Below, piece by piece: positions 21,208 through 29,281 of a DNA stretch of 64,000 nucleotides (position 1 is the first letter of the stretch; each line of letters starts with the position of its first letter). The stretch spans positions 124,001 through 188,000 of the forward strand of contig NZ_CANMUA010000002.1 in the NCBI RefSeq assembly GCF_947500995.1, given 5' to 3'. The notes beneath the pieces were generated by a model, which worked only from the letters and a program-made list of their open reading frames with translations, made no database searches and was not told the DNA's origin. This DNA is from an uncultured Serinicoccus sp. Its GTDB lineage: Bacteria > Actinomycetota > Actinomycetes > Actinomycetales > Dermatophilaceae. A program made the translations under genes and the position numbers.

Positions 21208-21957
21208 CTAGCGACCCTGGCCCGGGTCGATGGCCGCGGTCCCGCTCGCCTCGTCCTGCGGCTGCGCGGCGGTGCGTCCGGTCGCCAGGATCCACCCCAT
21301 GACGACCACGGCCAGCAGGTAGGCCGGCCAGCTCAGCACGATCTTGCTGATGCCCAGCCACGCCACCTCGCCGGCGAGGTAGAGCGGCAGCATCACGGCC
21401 ACCCGCACCGCGAAGAGCGCGACGAGGACCCAGGTGAGCCGGGCGCAGACGGCCACCAGCCCGGGGTCGCGACGCCAGGCGCCCGGTCGCTCGGCGAACT
21501 GCGGGTCGCCCACGGCCACGAGGAAGCCGACCAGCGGCCAGCGCAGCACGATGCTCAGCAGGGCCCCGACGCCGTAGAGGGCGCTGGCGAGGATGCCGGG
21601 CAGGAAGGCGTCCTGCGCCTCGCCGGAGCGAAGCGCGAAGAAGGCGGCGATGGCGGTGGCGAAGATCGCCGAGCCCAGGAAGCGCCACGACCCACCGACG
21701 AAGCCGCGGACCACCGTGAGCACGACCAGCAGCGCGGCCGCGGCGACCACGGCGGGCCGCACGGCATCGGTGAGGAGCCACGTGGTGACGAAGGCCACGG
21801 TGGGCAGGGCCGTCTCCAGCGAGCCGTACCACCCGCCGAGGGCCTCGCCGATCCGGCGGCGGATCACCTGCTCGACGGTCTCCTCGGGGGTCGCCCCCGC
21901 CGCGGTCTCCGACGCCGTGCGGCGCTCGGGACCCTCGGGCGCGGTGGGAGGGGCCAT
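21208..21957 (-). CDS. DUF3159 family membrane protein
   Basis: The 249-residue protein has about six hydrophobic segments and matches the DUF3159 family found beside dut and DUF3710 in actinobacteria. Recognisable stretches are EALGGWYGSLETALPTVAF near the N-terminus and FVGGSWRFLGSAIF in the middle. Its ATG shares one base with the DUF3710 stop (TGATG), and its TAG stop lies 1 base before the rlmD start, so it is internal to the operon. The function of the family is unknown. Confidence 0.85.
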   Translation of the reverse strand: MAPPTAPEGPERRTASETAAGATPEETVEQVIRRRIGEALGGWYGSLETALPTVAFVTTWLLTDAVRPAVVAAAALLVVLTVVRGFVGGSWRFLGSAIFATAIAAFFALRSGEAQDAFLPGILASALYGVGALLSIVLRWPLVGFLVAVGDPQFAERPGAWRRDPGLVAVCARLTWVLVALFAVRVAVMLPLYLAGEVAWLGISKIVLSWPAYLLAVVVMGWILATGRTAAQPQDEASGTAAIDPGQGR

Positions 21958-22868
21958 CAGGTGAAGTCGGGGTTGCGGGGGGCCTGCGGGGCGTCCGTGG
22001 GGGCCGGCTCCGGCGCACGGTGGCGGGGCGGCTCGGCGGCGTCGGTGGCCGCCGTCCCGCCCAGGCCCACGCCGGCGACCGCGGTCGCGTCGGTGGAACC
22101 CCCGGCGGTGGGGGCCTTGTGCAGGGCGTCGGCCGCCGCGGCCCGGCGGGCCTGCGCCTGCTTCTCCCGGCGGGCCCCGGCCTCCTTGGCGACCGCCTCG
22201 GCGAAGCCCTTCGGGGGCGTCAGCGTCAGGACCTCGCGGGGTGGGCGCGGCTCGTCGCCGCGGTCGACGACGATCCGGCGCACGAAGGCGAGGATGCCGC
22301 GGGCCTGGTTGTCGTCGGAGGCCGCCGGGCCCCCGACCACGACGCGCAGGAACCACCGGGGCCCGTCGACCCCGAGGAAGCGGGCGGGCTGGTAGGCGAC
22401 GCGACCGTCCGGGGCGCGGCCGGGCATACGGGCCCGCAGCTCCTTGCCCATGCGCCCCTCGACGGTCTCGGCGGCGCCGCCGGAGTCGACCAGACCCCGG
22501 GCGATCTCGGCGCGCAGCTCGTCCCAGATGCCCTCGGTGCGCGGCGCGGCGAAGACCTGGACCTGCGCCTGCGAGGCGCCGAAGCCCAGGGTGGCGCCGA
22601 TGACCCGGCCCGAGCCCTGCTCGATGTCCAGACGCATCTGCATCCCCTTGACCGACGGGATGCGCAGGGCGCCCAGGTCGATGCGGCCGTCCAGCTCGCG
22701 CCACTCGGAGATGTCGTAGGGGCCGTCCTCGGCCCGGACCCAGTCGCGGTCCACCCCGGGCTCCCCCTCGGCGGGCTCGGGCCGCACGACGGCCTCGTCC
22801 CCGCCGTCGAGGTCGAGCAGCTCCTCGTCGCTGAGGCGGTTGGTCTTGCGTCGGCCAAAGAGTGCCAC
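21957..22868 (-). CDS. DUF3710 domain-containing protein
   Basis: This is a 303-residue cytoplasmic protein. The N-terminal 35 residues are charged (MALFGRRKTNRLSDEELLDL). The DUF3710 core (about 40-220) includes GPYDISEW, LGALRIPSVKGMQMRL and GPRWFLRVVVGG. The C-terminal 80 residues are Ala/Pro-rich and disordered. It lies 7 bases after dut and overlaps the DUF3159 start by one base. Synteny with dut is conserved in mycobacteria and Streptomyces, but the function is unknown. Confidence 0.9.
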   Translation of the reverse strand: MALFGRRKTNRLSDEELLDLDGGDEAVVRPEPAEGEPGVDRDWVRAEDGPYDISEWRELDGRIDLGALRIPSVKGMQMRLDIEQGSGRVIGATLGFGASQAQVQVFAAPRTEGIWDELRAEIARGLVDSGGAAETVEGRMGKELRARMPGRAPDGRVAYQPARFLGVDGPRWFLRVVVGGPAASDDNQARGILAFVRRIVVDRGDEPRPPREVLTLTPPKGFAEAVAKEAGARREKQAQARRAAAADALHKAPTAGGSTDATAVAGVGLGGTAATDAAEPPRHRAPEPAPTDAPQAPRNPDFT

Positions 22869-22875
22869 TGGTGGC

Positions 22876-23370
22876 TCAGTCCTTCGAGGTCGGCCCGGCC
22901 GTGGCCGGGAGGGTGGTGGAGGTGCCGGTGTGCCCGTGCCCGCCGGCTCCGCGCGGGGAGTCCCCCAGGTCGTCGACCACCGTGAAGACGGGCCGGACGA
23001 CCTGCTGGACCACGAGCTGGGCGACGCGGTCGCCCCTGCGCAGGTGCACCGGCTCCTGGGGGTCGGTGTTGAGCAGGTTGACGAGGATCTCGCCGCGGTA
23101 GCCGGAGTCCACCGTCCCCGGGGCGTTGACGATGGTCAGGCCGTGCCGCGCGGCCAGCCCGGAGCGGGGGTGCACGAACGCGGCATACCCCTCCGGGACC
23201 GCGACGGCCACGCCGGTCCCCACCAGGACCCGCTCGCCCGGCCCGACCTGCACGTCCTCCCGGAGGTGCAGGTCGACCCCGGCGTCGCCGTGGCGGGCCT
23301 GGACGGGGACCGGGAGGTCCGGGTCCAGGCGGCGCAGGGCGACGGCGACGGTCTGGGGCTCGGGCTGCAT
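22876..23370 (-). CDS. dut: Deoxyuridine 5'-triphosphate nucleotidohydrolase (dUTPase)
   Basis: The 164-residue trimeric dUTPase hydrolyses dUTP to dUMP, keeping uracil out of DNA and feeding dTMP synthesis. Motifs are HPRSGLAARHG (motif 2), NAPGTVDSGYRGEI (motif 3), RGDRVAQLV (motif 4) and RGAGGHGHTG (motif 5). In motif 5 the usual Phe that stacks on uracil reads as His, which is unusual but conservative in shape. ATG 23370 fits the family start (QPEPQTVAVALRRLDP); GTG 23376 is possible. It is in an operon with DUF4193 and DUF3710. Confidence 0.95.
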   Translation of the reverse strand: MQPEPQTVAVALRRLDPDLPVPVQARHGDAGVDLHLREDVQVGPGERVLVGTGVAVAVPEGYAAFVHPRSGLAARHGLTIVNAPGTVDSGYRGEILVNLLNTDPQEPVHLRRGDRVAQLVVQQVVRPVFTVVDDLGDSPRGAGGHGHTGTSTTLPATAGPTSKD

Positions 23371-23428
23371 CGTCACCGAGGGTAGTCCCCGGTCCGTCCC
23401 CGGACCGAGCGCGGCGGGCGCACGGGGC

Positions 23429-23728
23429 TCAGGCCGCGCACTCGGTGCAGACCGGCAGCCCCCCGACCTCCTTGGCCAGCTGGCTGCGGTGGTGCACGAG
23501 GAAGCACCGCGAGCAGGTGAACTCGTCCTGCTGGCGGGGCAGCACGTGCACCGACAGCTCCTCGTTGGACAGGTCCGCCCCCGGGAGCTCGAAACCCTCG
23601 GCCTGCTCGGTCTCGTCGACGTCGACACTGCCCGAGGACTTGTCGTTGCGCCGTGCCTTCAGCTCCTCGAGGGAGTCCTCGTTGAGCTCGTCGTCATTCT
23701 TGCGTGGGGCGTCGTAATCAGTCGCCAT
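23429..23728 (-). CDS. DUF4193 family protein
   Basis: The 99-residue acidic protein is conserved across actinobacteria. The N-terminus MATDYDAPRKNDDEL is nearly invariant in the family. A C-terminal zinc-ribbon-like module (CSRCFLVHHRSQLA...CTEC) has four cysteines in two pairs. It is first in the operon with dut, and suhB lies upstream on the same strand after a 142-base gap. This order is the same as around Rv2697c-Rv2701c in Mycobacterium tuberculosis, except that a DUF3093 gene is missing here. The function is unknown. Confidence 0.92.
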   Translation of the reverse strand: MATDYDAPRKNDDELNEDSLEELKARRNDKSSGSVDVDETEQAEGFELPGADLSNEELSVHVLPRQQDEFTCSRCFLVHHRSQLAKEVGGLPVCTECAA

Positions 23729-23870
23729 CTCGCCTCTTTCACCTCTGAAGTCTCTCTCGTCGTGCGTGAACGCCGAGGCCTGCGATTTTGTGCCCGCGGG
23801 AGACGCGGCGCTCGCACGTGTCGCGCGGATTCTGCCCTATCGGTGCGCCCGCCCGTGCACGGGTATGCCG

Positions 23871-24737
23871 TCAGTGCGGGTCCGCGCTGGTCAGGCGGAC
23901 GATCTCGGCCCGCAGGAGCGGCTGCAGCACCGGGTTGGCGGCGACCACGAGGTCGGTCGACGCCGGGCTGCCCGGCTCGGCGCCCGAGGCGACCCCGCCC
24001 GCCTCGCCGAGGATGACGAGACCGGCGGCGACGTCCCAGGGGTGGGTGCCGCCCTCGAAGTAGCCGTCCACGCGACCGGCCGCCACGTGGCACAGGTCGA
24101 GCGCGGCCGCGCCCATGCGGCGGATGTCCCGCACCCGCGGCAGCAGGTCGGCAACCACGGCCGACTGCGTCCGGCGCACCTGCCGGTCGTAGGAGAAGCC
24201 GGTCGCCAGCAGGGCGCCGTCCAGCGTCGGCTGCCCGGCGACCGCGAGCGACCGGGTCCGGCCGCGCGAGGTGAGCCGGGCACCCCCACCGAGGTGGGCG
24301 TGGAAGACCTCGTCGGTGCGCGGGTTGACGACCGCGCCGGCGACCGGCGCCCAGGCACCGGGGGTGCTCGGGTCGCCCACGACGACGGCGACGGACACGG
24401 CATACGCGGGCAGGTCGTAGAGGTAGTTGACGGTGCCGTCGATGGGGTCGACGACCCAGCTCAGCCCCGACGTGCCCTCGGTCAGCCCGTCCTCCTCGCC
24501 GAGGATGCCGTCGTCGGGGCGGGCCTGCGCCAACCGCTCGCGCAGCAGCGCCTCGGCGCGGGTGTCCATCTCGGTGACGACGTCGAGGTCGGTGCTCTTG
24601 GTGTGCGCGACCCCGAGCCCGTCCGGTCGCTCGTCCCGGATGAGCGCGCCGACCTCGTCGACCAGCGCCACGGCGAGGTCCTCCAGGGCGGCCCGGGCGT
24701 CCGCGCCGACGGTGGACGCGTCCGGGGCGGCCGCCAT
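23871..24737 (-). CDS. suhB: Inositol monophosphatase family protein
   Basis: The 288-residue Mg-dependent phosphatase has metal-binding motifs GILGEEDG, DPIDGTVNYLYDLP and HPWDVAAG, plus the N-terminal DVVTEMDTRAEALL. Its probable substrate is inositol phosphate or a related sugar phosphate; related mycobacterial SuhB dephosphorylates inositol 1-phosphate. The ATG shares a base with the stop of the ferrochelatase gene upstream, so translation is coupled. Context next to DUF4193 and dut is the conserved actinobacterial arrangement. Confidence 0.9.
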   Translation of the reverse strand: MAAAPDASTVGADARAALEDLAVALVDEVGALIRDERPDGLGVAHTKSTDLDVVTEMDTRAEALLRERLAQARPDDGILGEEDGLTEGTSGLSWVVDPIDGTVNYLYDLPAYAVSVAVVVGDPSTPGAWAPVAGAVVNPRTDEVFHAHLGGGARLTSRGRTRSLAVAGQPTLDGALLATGFSYDRQVRRTQSAVVADLLPRVRDIRRMGAAALDLCHVAAGRVDGYFEGGTHPWDVAAGLVILGEAGGVASGAEPGSPASTDLVVAANPVLQPLLRAEIVRLTSADPH

Positions 24738-25984
24738 CAGTCGCTCCCGCAGGCAGCCGGCTTGGCGACCCTGAGGTTGGGGCAGCAGCCCGGCCGGCAG
24801 ATCGCGGGACGCACCTCGCCACCGGGCCAGGTGGGGGTCGCGGGCTCCTCGCCCCGCGCCTGCGCCGCCCGTTCCAGGGCGAGATCGACCAGCCCCATGA
24901 CGAACTCGGTGTCCGTGCCGACGGTGGGGACCCGCAGCAGGTCCATCCCCAGCTCCTCGGCGGTCTCGGCCGCCTCGGTGTCGAGGTCGAAGACAACCTC
25001 CATGTGGTCGGAGACGAAACCGATCGGCGCCAGGACGACGCTCTCGACGCCGCGCTCCTTGAGGACCCGAAGGTGGTCGTTGACGTCCGGCTCGAGCCAG
25101 GGCTGGCTGGGCGGGCCGGAGCGCGAGCAGTAGGTGAGGTCGTGCTCGACCTCGGTACCGAGCGTCGCGGCGGTCTCCGCGGCGATGGCGGCGGACAGCT
25201 CGAGGTGCTGGCGGGAGTAGAGGTTGCCCTCGTCGTCCCCCGGGCCGGAGGTGTCGTCCATCGAGTTCGGCAGCGAGTGCGTCACGAAGACGAGGTGCGG
25301 CACGACGCCGGTGGCCTCGTAGCGCTGCCGGGCGGCCTCGCCGACGATCCGGGCGTTGGCGCCGGAGAAGCCCGGGTGGTTCCAGTACTGCCGGATCTTG
25401 TCGACGTGCACCTCCTTGCCCTCCTCGCGCAGCTCGATCTGGGCGCCCGCGATGTCCTCGCGGTACTGCCGGCACGAGGAGTAGCACGAGTAGGCGCTCG
25501 TCGTCACCGACAGCAGCCGCGTCATGCCCTCGGCGTGGGCCTCCCGGAAGGCGTCGGCCAGGAACGGCTCGGAGTTGCGGTTGCCGAAGAGCACGGGGAT
25601 GGCCAGCTCCCGGCGGGCCAGCTCGGCGCGGATCGCCTCGATGAGGGCACGGTTCTGGTCGTTGATGGGGCTGCGGCCGCCGAAGTGCAGGTAGTGCTCG
25701 GCCACCTCCTCCAGCCGCTCGTCGGGGATCCCGCGGCCGCCGGTGACCCGGCGCAGGAAGGGCATGACCTCCTCGGGGGCCTCGGGTCCGCCGAAGGAGG
25801 TGAGGACGATGGCCTGGTAGGGGAAGAGGTCGTGCTCCTCGGTCTCCTCCAGCGTCTCCTCGAGCTCGGCCACGACCTCGTCGGTGGCGGCCTGGTCCAC
25901 GGTCCCGTCGGGGGCAGCGGCGTCCGGTGCCGACGCGACGGACGGGTCGGTGGGGTCGGTGGGGTCGGCGAGCGGGTTGCTCAT
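24737..25984 (-). CDS. hemH: Ferrochelatase (coproporphyrin ferrochelatase, CpfC type)
   Basis: The 415-residue protein inserts iron into the porphyrin in heme synthesis; in actinobacteria the substrate is coproporphyrin III. Motifs are LLTSFGGPEAPEE, the metal/proton path (FVTHSLPNSMDD) and APIGFVSDHMEVVFDLD. The C-terminal CRPGCCPNLRVAKPAACGSD supplies cysteines for the [2Fe-2S] cluster known in actinobacterial enzymes. The first 45 residues are an acidic, disordered extension absent from many relatives. It overlaps suhB and the TRIC-type gene at its two ends. Confidence 0.95.
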   Translation of the reverse strand: MSNPLADPTDPTDPSVASAPDAAAPDGTVDQAATDEVVAELEETLEETEEHDLFPYQAIVLTSFGGPEAPEEVMPFLRRVTGGRGIPDERLEEVAEHYLHFGGRSPINDQNRALIEAIRAELARRELAIPVLFGNRNSEPFLADAFREAHAEGMTRLLSVTTSAYSCYSSCRQYREDIAGAQIELREEGKEVHVDKIRQYWNHPGFSGANARIVGEAARQRYEATGVVPHLVFVTHSLPNSMDDTSGPGDDEGNLYSRQHLELSAAIAAETAATLGTEVEHDLTYCSRSGPPSQPWLEPDVNDHLRVLKERGVESVVLAPIGFVSDHMEVVFDLDTEAAETAEELGMDLLRVPTVGTDTEFVMGLVDLALERAAQARGEEPATPTWPGGEVRPAICRPGCCPNLRVAKPAACGSD

Positions 25985-26655
25985 GCGGCTTCTCCTCGGG
26001 AGGGGACGGGGGTCGGGGCGTGCAGGTCGAAGACGATCGCGGCCACGCGGATGCCGAGCACCAGCAGCAGCGTGGCCCAGATGACGAGGTAGGACAGCGC
26101 GCCGAGCTCGGCCGCCACCACGACCACCGCGGCACCGAGCAGGGCGGGCACGGCATACAGGTCGCGGCGCAGGACCTCGGGCACCTGGCCGACGAGGACG
26201 TCGCGGATCATGCCGCCGCCGACCGCGGTGATGCCGCCGACGAAGACCGCGGCGAGCGGGGGCGCGCCGAGCGTGACGGCCTTGAGCGCGCCGGCGACGG
26301 CGAAGGTGGCCAGGCCGACGGCGTCGAGGTACTTCACCGACTGGCTGATGCGGTGCAGCCGCAGCTTCGGGCGGTGGCGGGAGAGGTCGACGAAGACGCC
26401 GTGGAAGGCGAAGACGACCAGGCCGGCGGCGAGGACGGTCACGACGTACCAGGGGTTGCTGATGCCGTCCGGGGGTACGTCGCCGAGGAAGACGTCGCGG
26501 ATGATGCCACCGCCCAGGCCGCTGACCCAGGCCAGCACGGCGACGCCGAAGAGGTCGAGCCGCGCGCGCACGGCCACCAGCCCGCCGGACAGCGCGAACA
26601 CGAAGATGCCGACGAGATCGAGGGCGAGACGCACATCGGCGGAGGCGGCGATCAT
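25981..26655 (-). CDS. TRIC cation channel family (UPF0126) membrane protein
   Basis: The 224-residue protein has about seven hydrophobic segments built from two repeated halves. Each half carries the family motif GGG-I/M-RDV: SGLGGGIIRDVFLGDVPP near residue 45 and VGGGMIRDVLVGQVP near residue 140. Relatives form trimeric cation channels. Its stop overlaps the hemH start by 4 bases (ATGA), so it is first in the TRIC-hemH-suhB operon. It is divergent from sepH with 72 bases between. The physiological ion is unknown. Confidence 0.88.
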   Translation of the reverse strand: MIAASADVRLALDLVGIFVFALSGGLVAVRARLDLFGVAVLAWVSGLGGGIIRDVFLGDVPPDGISNPWYVVTVLAAGLVVFAFHGVFVDLSRHRPKLRLHRISQSVKYLDAVGLATFAVAGALKAVTLGAPPLAAVFVGGITAVGGGMIRDVLVGQVPEVLRRDLYAVPALLGAAVVVVAAELGALSYLVIWATLLLVLGIRVAAIVFDLHAPTPVPSRGEAA

Positions 26656-26727
26656 GACCCCGTCAGGGTATCCCGCGCGGCGTGCCCTCCCTCGTGCGGT
26701 CCTGGCGGGGTGGCAGAGTGGTCGACC

Positions 26728-28332
26728 ATGCAGCAGCTCCAGTTCGTCGAGCTCGACGAGGGTGGTCGTCTGGTCCTCACCGACGACGACGGGAGGCAGT
26801 ATGCCGTCCGGGTCGACGACCGCCTGCGCGCCGCCCTGCGGCCGCGTCCCCGGCAGACCGAGGGCGGCCCGGCCGGTCGCTCGGTCACCCCGCGCGACGT
26901 GCAGGCCATGATCCGCGCCGGTCAGCCGGCCGAGGACGTCGCCGCCTCCACCGGGTGGGAGCTGGACCGGGTGCGCCGTTTCGAGGGGCCGGTCGTCGCC
27001 GAGCGCGAGCACGTCGTGGGCCTGGCGCAGCGGGCCCCGGTCCGGGCCAGCGGACGCACCGACGGGTCGCACACCCTGGAGCGCCGCGTGCGCGAGCGGC
27101 TGCAGAGCCGCGGCGTGGACCTGACGGCCGTCAGCTGGGACGCCGCCCGGGGCGAGGCGCACGAGCCGTGGACGGTCATCGTGGCCTTCATGGCGGGGGG
27201 TCGCGAACGGCGGGGTGCCTGGCACTACGACGTGCGCTCGCGCTGGGTCGAGGCGCTGGACGACGAGGCCCGCTGGCTGAGCGAGGACGAGCAGTCCCTC
27301 CCCGGCGGCCTGGCCGGACACCCCCTGCTCGGGGGCCACCACGGCGAGGACGAGGCGGCCGCCGACCTCATGGCCACGATGCGCGAGCGTCGCCAGCGGC
27401 GGGCCAAGGGCCGCCGCGGGGGGAGCCGCCAGACCGCGGAGGACCCGAGCCACGTGCCCGGCCAGCAGGAGATGCCGGACGAGGTGCTGCCGCTGGAGGA
27501 CCTGCCCTACGACCCGGACACCATGGGTGACCCCCCGGCCGCGCACCCCCGGGGGTCGGCGCCGGAGGCCGCGGCGCCCGTCGGACCGGACGAGGACGAG
27601 CCGCTCGAGGACGGTGCCGGGGACGACGCGCCCGACGGCGACGCCCAGGACGAGGTGCTCGTGGAGATCGTCGAGGAGGCGCCCGCCGGGGACGCCCACG
27701 AGGCTGTCACCACCGCACCGACCGAGCCGGAGGTCGCCCCGGAGCCCGTGTCGCCGGAGGAGGCGCAGCGGGCCGTGGGTCGGTCGCCGGGTCGACGACG
27801 CCGACGGCTGCGGCTGCCCTCGCTGAGCGCCGAGCAGCAGGAGGAGCAGGACGAGCCCGAGGTGACCTACGCCCGGACCCGGCACGACCCGCGCGAGGTC
27901 ACCTTCGACGAGTTCTTCGGGATGGAGGACGAGGAGGACGAGGCCCCGCAGACGACCTACCGGCAGCCGGACGTCGCGGCGCACGAGGGCCGTGCCGCCG
28001 AGGACGACCCCGACGCCGACGACCCTGCGGCCGAGGTGCAGGCCGAGGAGGTGCCCGCGGACGAGGCTCCGGCCGACGAGGTGCCCGCGGACGAGGTGCC
28101 CGCGGACGAGACTCCGGCCGACGAGGTGCCCGCGGACGCCGAGGACGACCCTCTGGACGAGGTACCGGCGGACGTGGAGGCCGACGAGCCCCCGGCCGCC
28201 GAGGCCACCGAGGAGCAGCCCAGCGGGTCCGACGAGGAGTCGAGCGCGACGAAGGCCGCCGGCCGCAAGGGCCGCACGAGCGTCCCGAGCTGGGACGACA
28301 TCATGTTCGGTTCGCGCCCGCCCCGCGGCTGA
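26728..28332 (+). CDS. sepH: Septation protein SepH
   Basis: The 534-residue cell-division factor stimulates FtsZ assembly in Streptomyces and mycobacteria. The N-terminal DUF3071 domain (about 1-200) begins MQQLQFVELDEGGRLVLTD and has the helix-turn-helix-like part TPRDVQAMIRAGQPAEDVA. A long acidic, disordered region follows. It ends in the conserved peptide SVPSWDDIMFGSRPP. Residues about 439-475 are a run of VPADE/APADE repeats of 15-base periodicity. The long upstream extension of the open frame is a shadow of the TRIC gene, so ATG 26728 is used. Confidence 0.93.
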   Translation: MQQLQFVELDEGGRLVLTDDDGRQYAVRVDDRLRAALRPRPRQTEGGPAGRSVTPRDVQAMIRAGQPAEDVAASTGWELDRVRRFEGPVVAEREHVVGLAQRAPVRASGRTDGSHTLERRVRERLQSRGVDLTAVSWDAARGEAHEPWTVIVAFMAGGRERRGAWHYDVRSRWVEALDDEARWLSEDEQSLPGGLAGHPLLGGHHGEDEAAADLMATMRERRQRRAKGRRGGSRQTAEDPSHVPGQQEMPDEVLPLEDLPYDPDTMGDPPAAHPRGSAPEAAAPVGPDEDEPLEDGAGDDAPDGDAQDEVLVEIVEEAPAGDAHEAVTTAPTEPEVAPEPVSPEEAQRAVGRSPGRRRRRLRLPSLSAEQQEEQDEPEVTYARTRHDPREVTFDEFFGMEDEEDEAPQTTYRQPDVAAHEGRAAEDDPDADDPAAEVQAEEVPADEAPADEVPADEVPADETPADEVPADAEDDPLDEVPADVEADEPPAAEATEEQPSGSDEESSATKAAGRKGRTSVPSWDDIMFGSRPPRG

Positions 28333-28436
28333 CCCCGACCGCGGAAACACCGCCCCGGCCACACAACCACGGTCACCCCAGCCACCCGCACACCCCCGAC
28401 CGGGGAATCACCGCCCCGGCGACACGACGACGGTCA
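28333..28436. repeat. 43-bp imperfect direct repeat between sepH and tdk
   Basis: Two 43-base copies, 28333-28375 and 28394-28436, match at all but about five positions and share CCCCGACCG and CACCGCCCCGG. An 18-base Pro/His-like spacer lies between. The first copy starts 1 base after the sepH stop and the second ends at the tdk stop codon on the opposite strand. The whole convergent intergenic region is therefore made of the duplication. No clear stem is visible. Confidence 0.8.
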
Positions 28437-29171
28437 GGAGGGCGGCCGGGTCGCCTCGTTCACCGGCAGCGGGCACAGGTCGAGGTCGAAGGGCAGCAGC
28501 TCGGGGGACAGCGAGGCCGAGCGCGCTGCCGCGGAGTTCATCCGGCGCATGTAGTGGCGCCGGCAGAGCACCTCGTACTCGACGACGCTGGCCGCCGCCC
28601 CGTCGTCGCCAGCGCCGTCCTCACCGTCGCCGTCGTCTCCCCCGCCGACGTCGCCCACGACCACCTGCTCGCCCTCGACCACCATGTGGCCGTCGACGAC
28701 GCGGGCGTTGACCGTGGCCGGCTTGCCGCACCAGCACAGGGCGCGGACCTGCAGCTGCTCGGTGCGGTCGGCCAGCTCGATGAGCCGCCGTGACCCGGGG
28801 AAGAGCTCGGTGCGGAAGTCCGCGGTGATGCCGAAGGCATACACGTCGATGCCCATCTCGTCGACGAGCCTCGCCAGCTGCTCGATCTGCACGGGGCGGT
28901 AGAACTGGGCCTCGTCGCAGACGAGGTAGTCGATGGCCCGTCCGTTGGTGCGCTGCTGGACGACGAGGTCCCAGAAGTCCAGGTCGTCGTTGACCTCCAG
29001 GGCGTCCTTGGTCAGCCCGAGCCGGGAGGAGAGCACCGCCGCCCCGGACCGGTCGTGCTGGGTGAAGAGCAGCCCGCCGCGACCCCTCTGGTGGTGCGTG
29101 TGGTCCATCTGCAGCGCCAGGGTCGACTTGCCGCAGTCCATCGTTCCGGTGAAGAAGACGAGCTCGGCCAC
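28434..29171 (-). CDS. tdk: Thymidine kinase (type II)
   Basis: The 245-residue salvage enzyme phosphorylates thymidine. The P-loop is GTMDCGKST (9-17), the DEAQF motif is VCDEAQFYRP, and the lasso part is ADRTEQL. Zinc ligands are in LCWCGK and LCRRHY. Between the two zinc pairs there is an insertion of about 20 residues made almost only of Gly and Asp, which lengthens the protein beyond the usual 190-220 residues. It stands alone on its strand and is convergent with sepH. Confidence 0.93.
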   Translation of the reverse strand: MAELVFFTGTMDCGKSTLALQMDHTHHQRGRGGLLFTQHDRSGAAVLSSRLGLTKDALEVNDDLDFWDLVVQQRTNGRAIDYLVCDEAQFYRPVQIEQLARLVDEMGIDVYAFGITADFRTELFPGSRRLIELADRTEQLQVRALCWCGKPATVNARVVDGHMVVEGEQVVVGDVGGGDDGDGEDGAGDDGAAASVVEYEVLCRRHYMRRMNSAAARSASLSPELLPFDLDLCPLPVNEATRPPS

Positions 29172-29281
29172 CCCGGCAGTCTACGGAACGCCGTGGGGGC
29201 CCGGACCCGGTGGCCGCCCGGACGGCCGCCCCGGTGACGTCCGGGGCAGGGGTGCGCCGGTGGCCACGGCCGGCGGGAGGC

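Noticed and set aside
18021-21302. A 1093-codon open frame on the plus strand opposite rlmD and the LLM gene
   Set aside because: It is Arg-, Pro- and Gly-rich with no domain pattern; the minus-strand genes have clear motifs and operon overlaps.
25927-26727. 267-codon N-terminal extension of SepH
   Set aside because: It is antisense to the TRIC-type gene; known SepH proteins start at MQQL-type sequences, matching ATG 26728.
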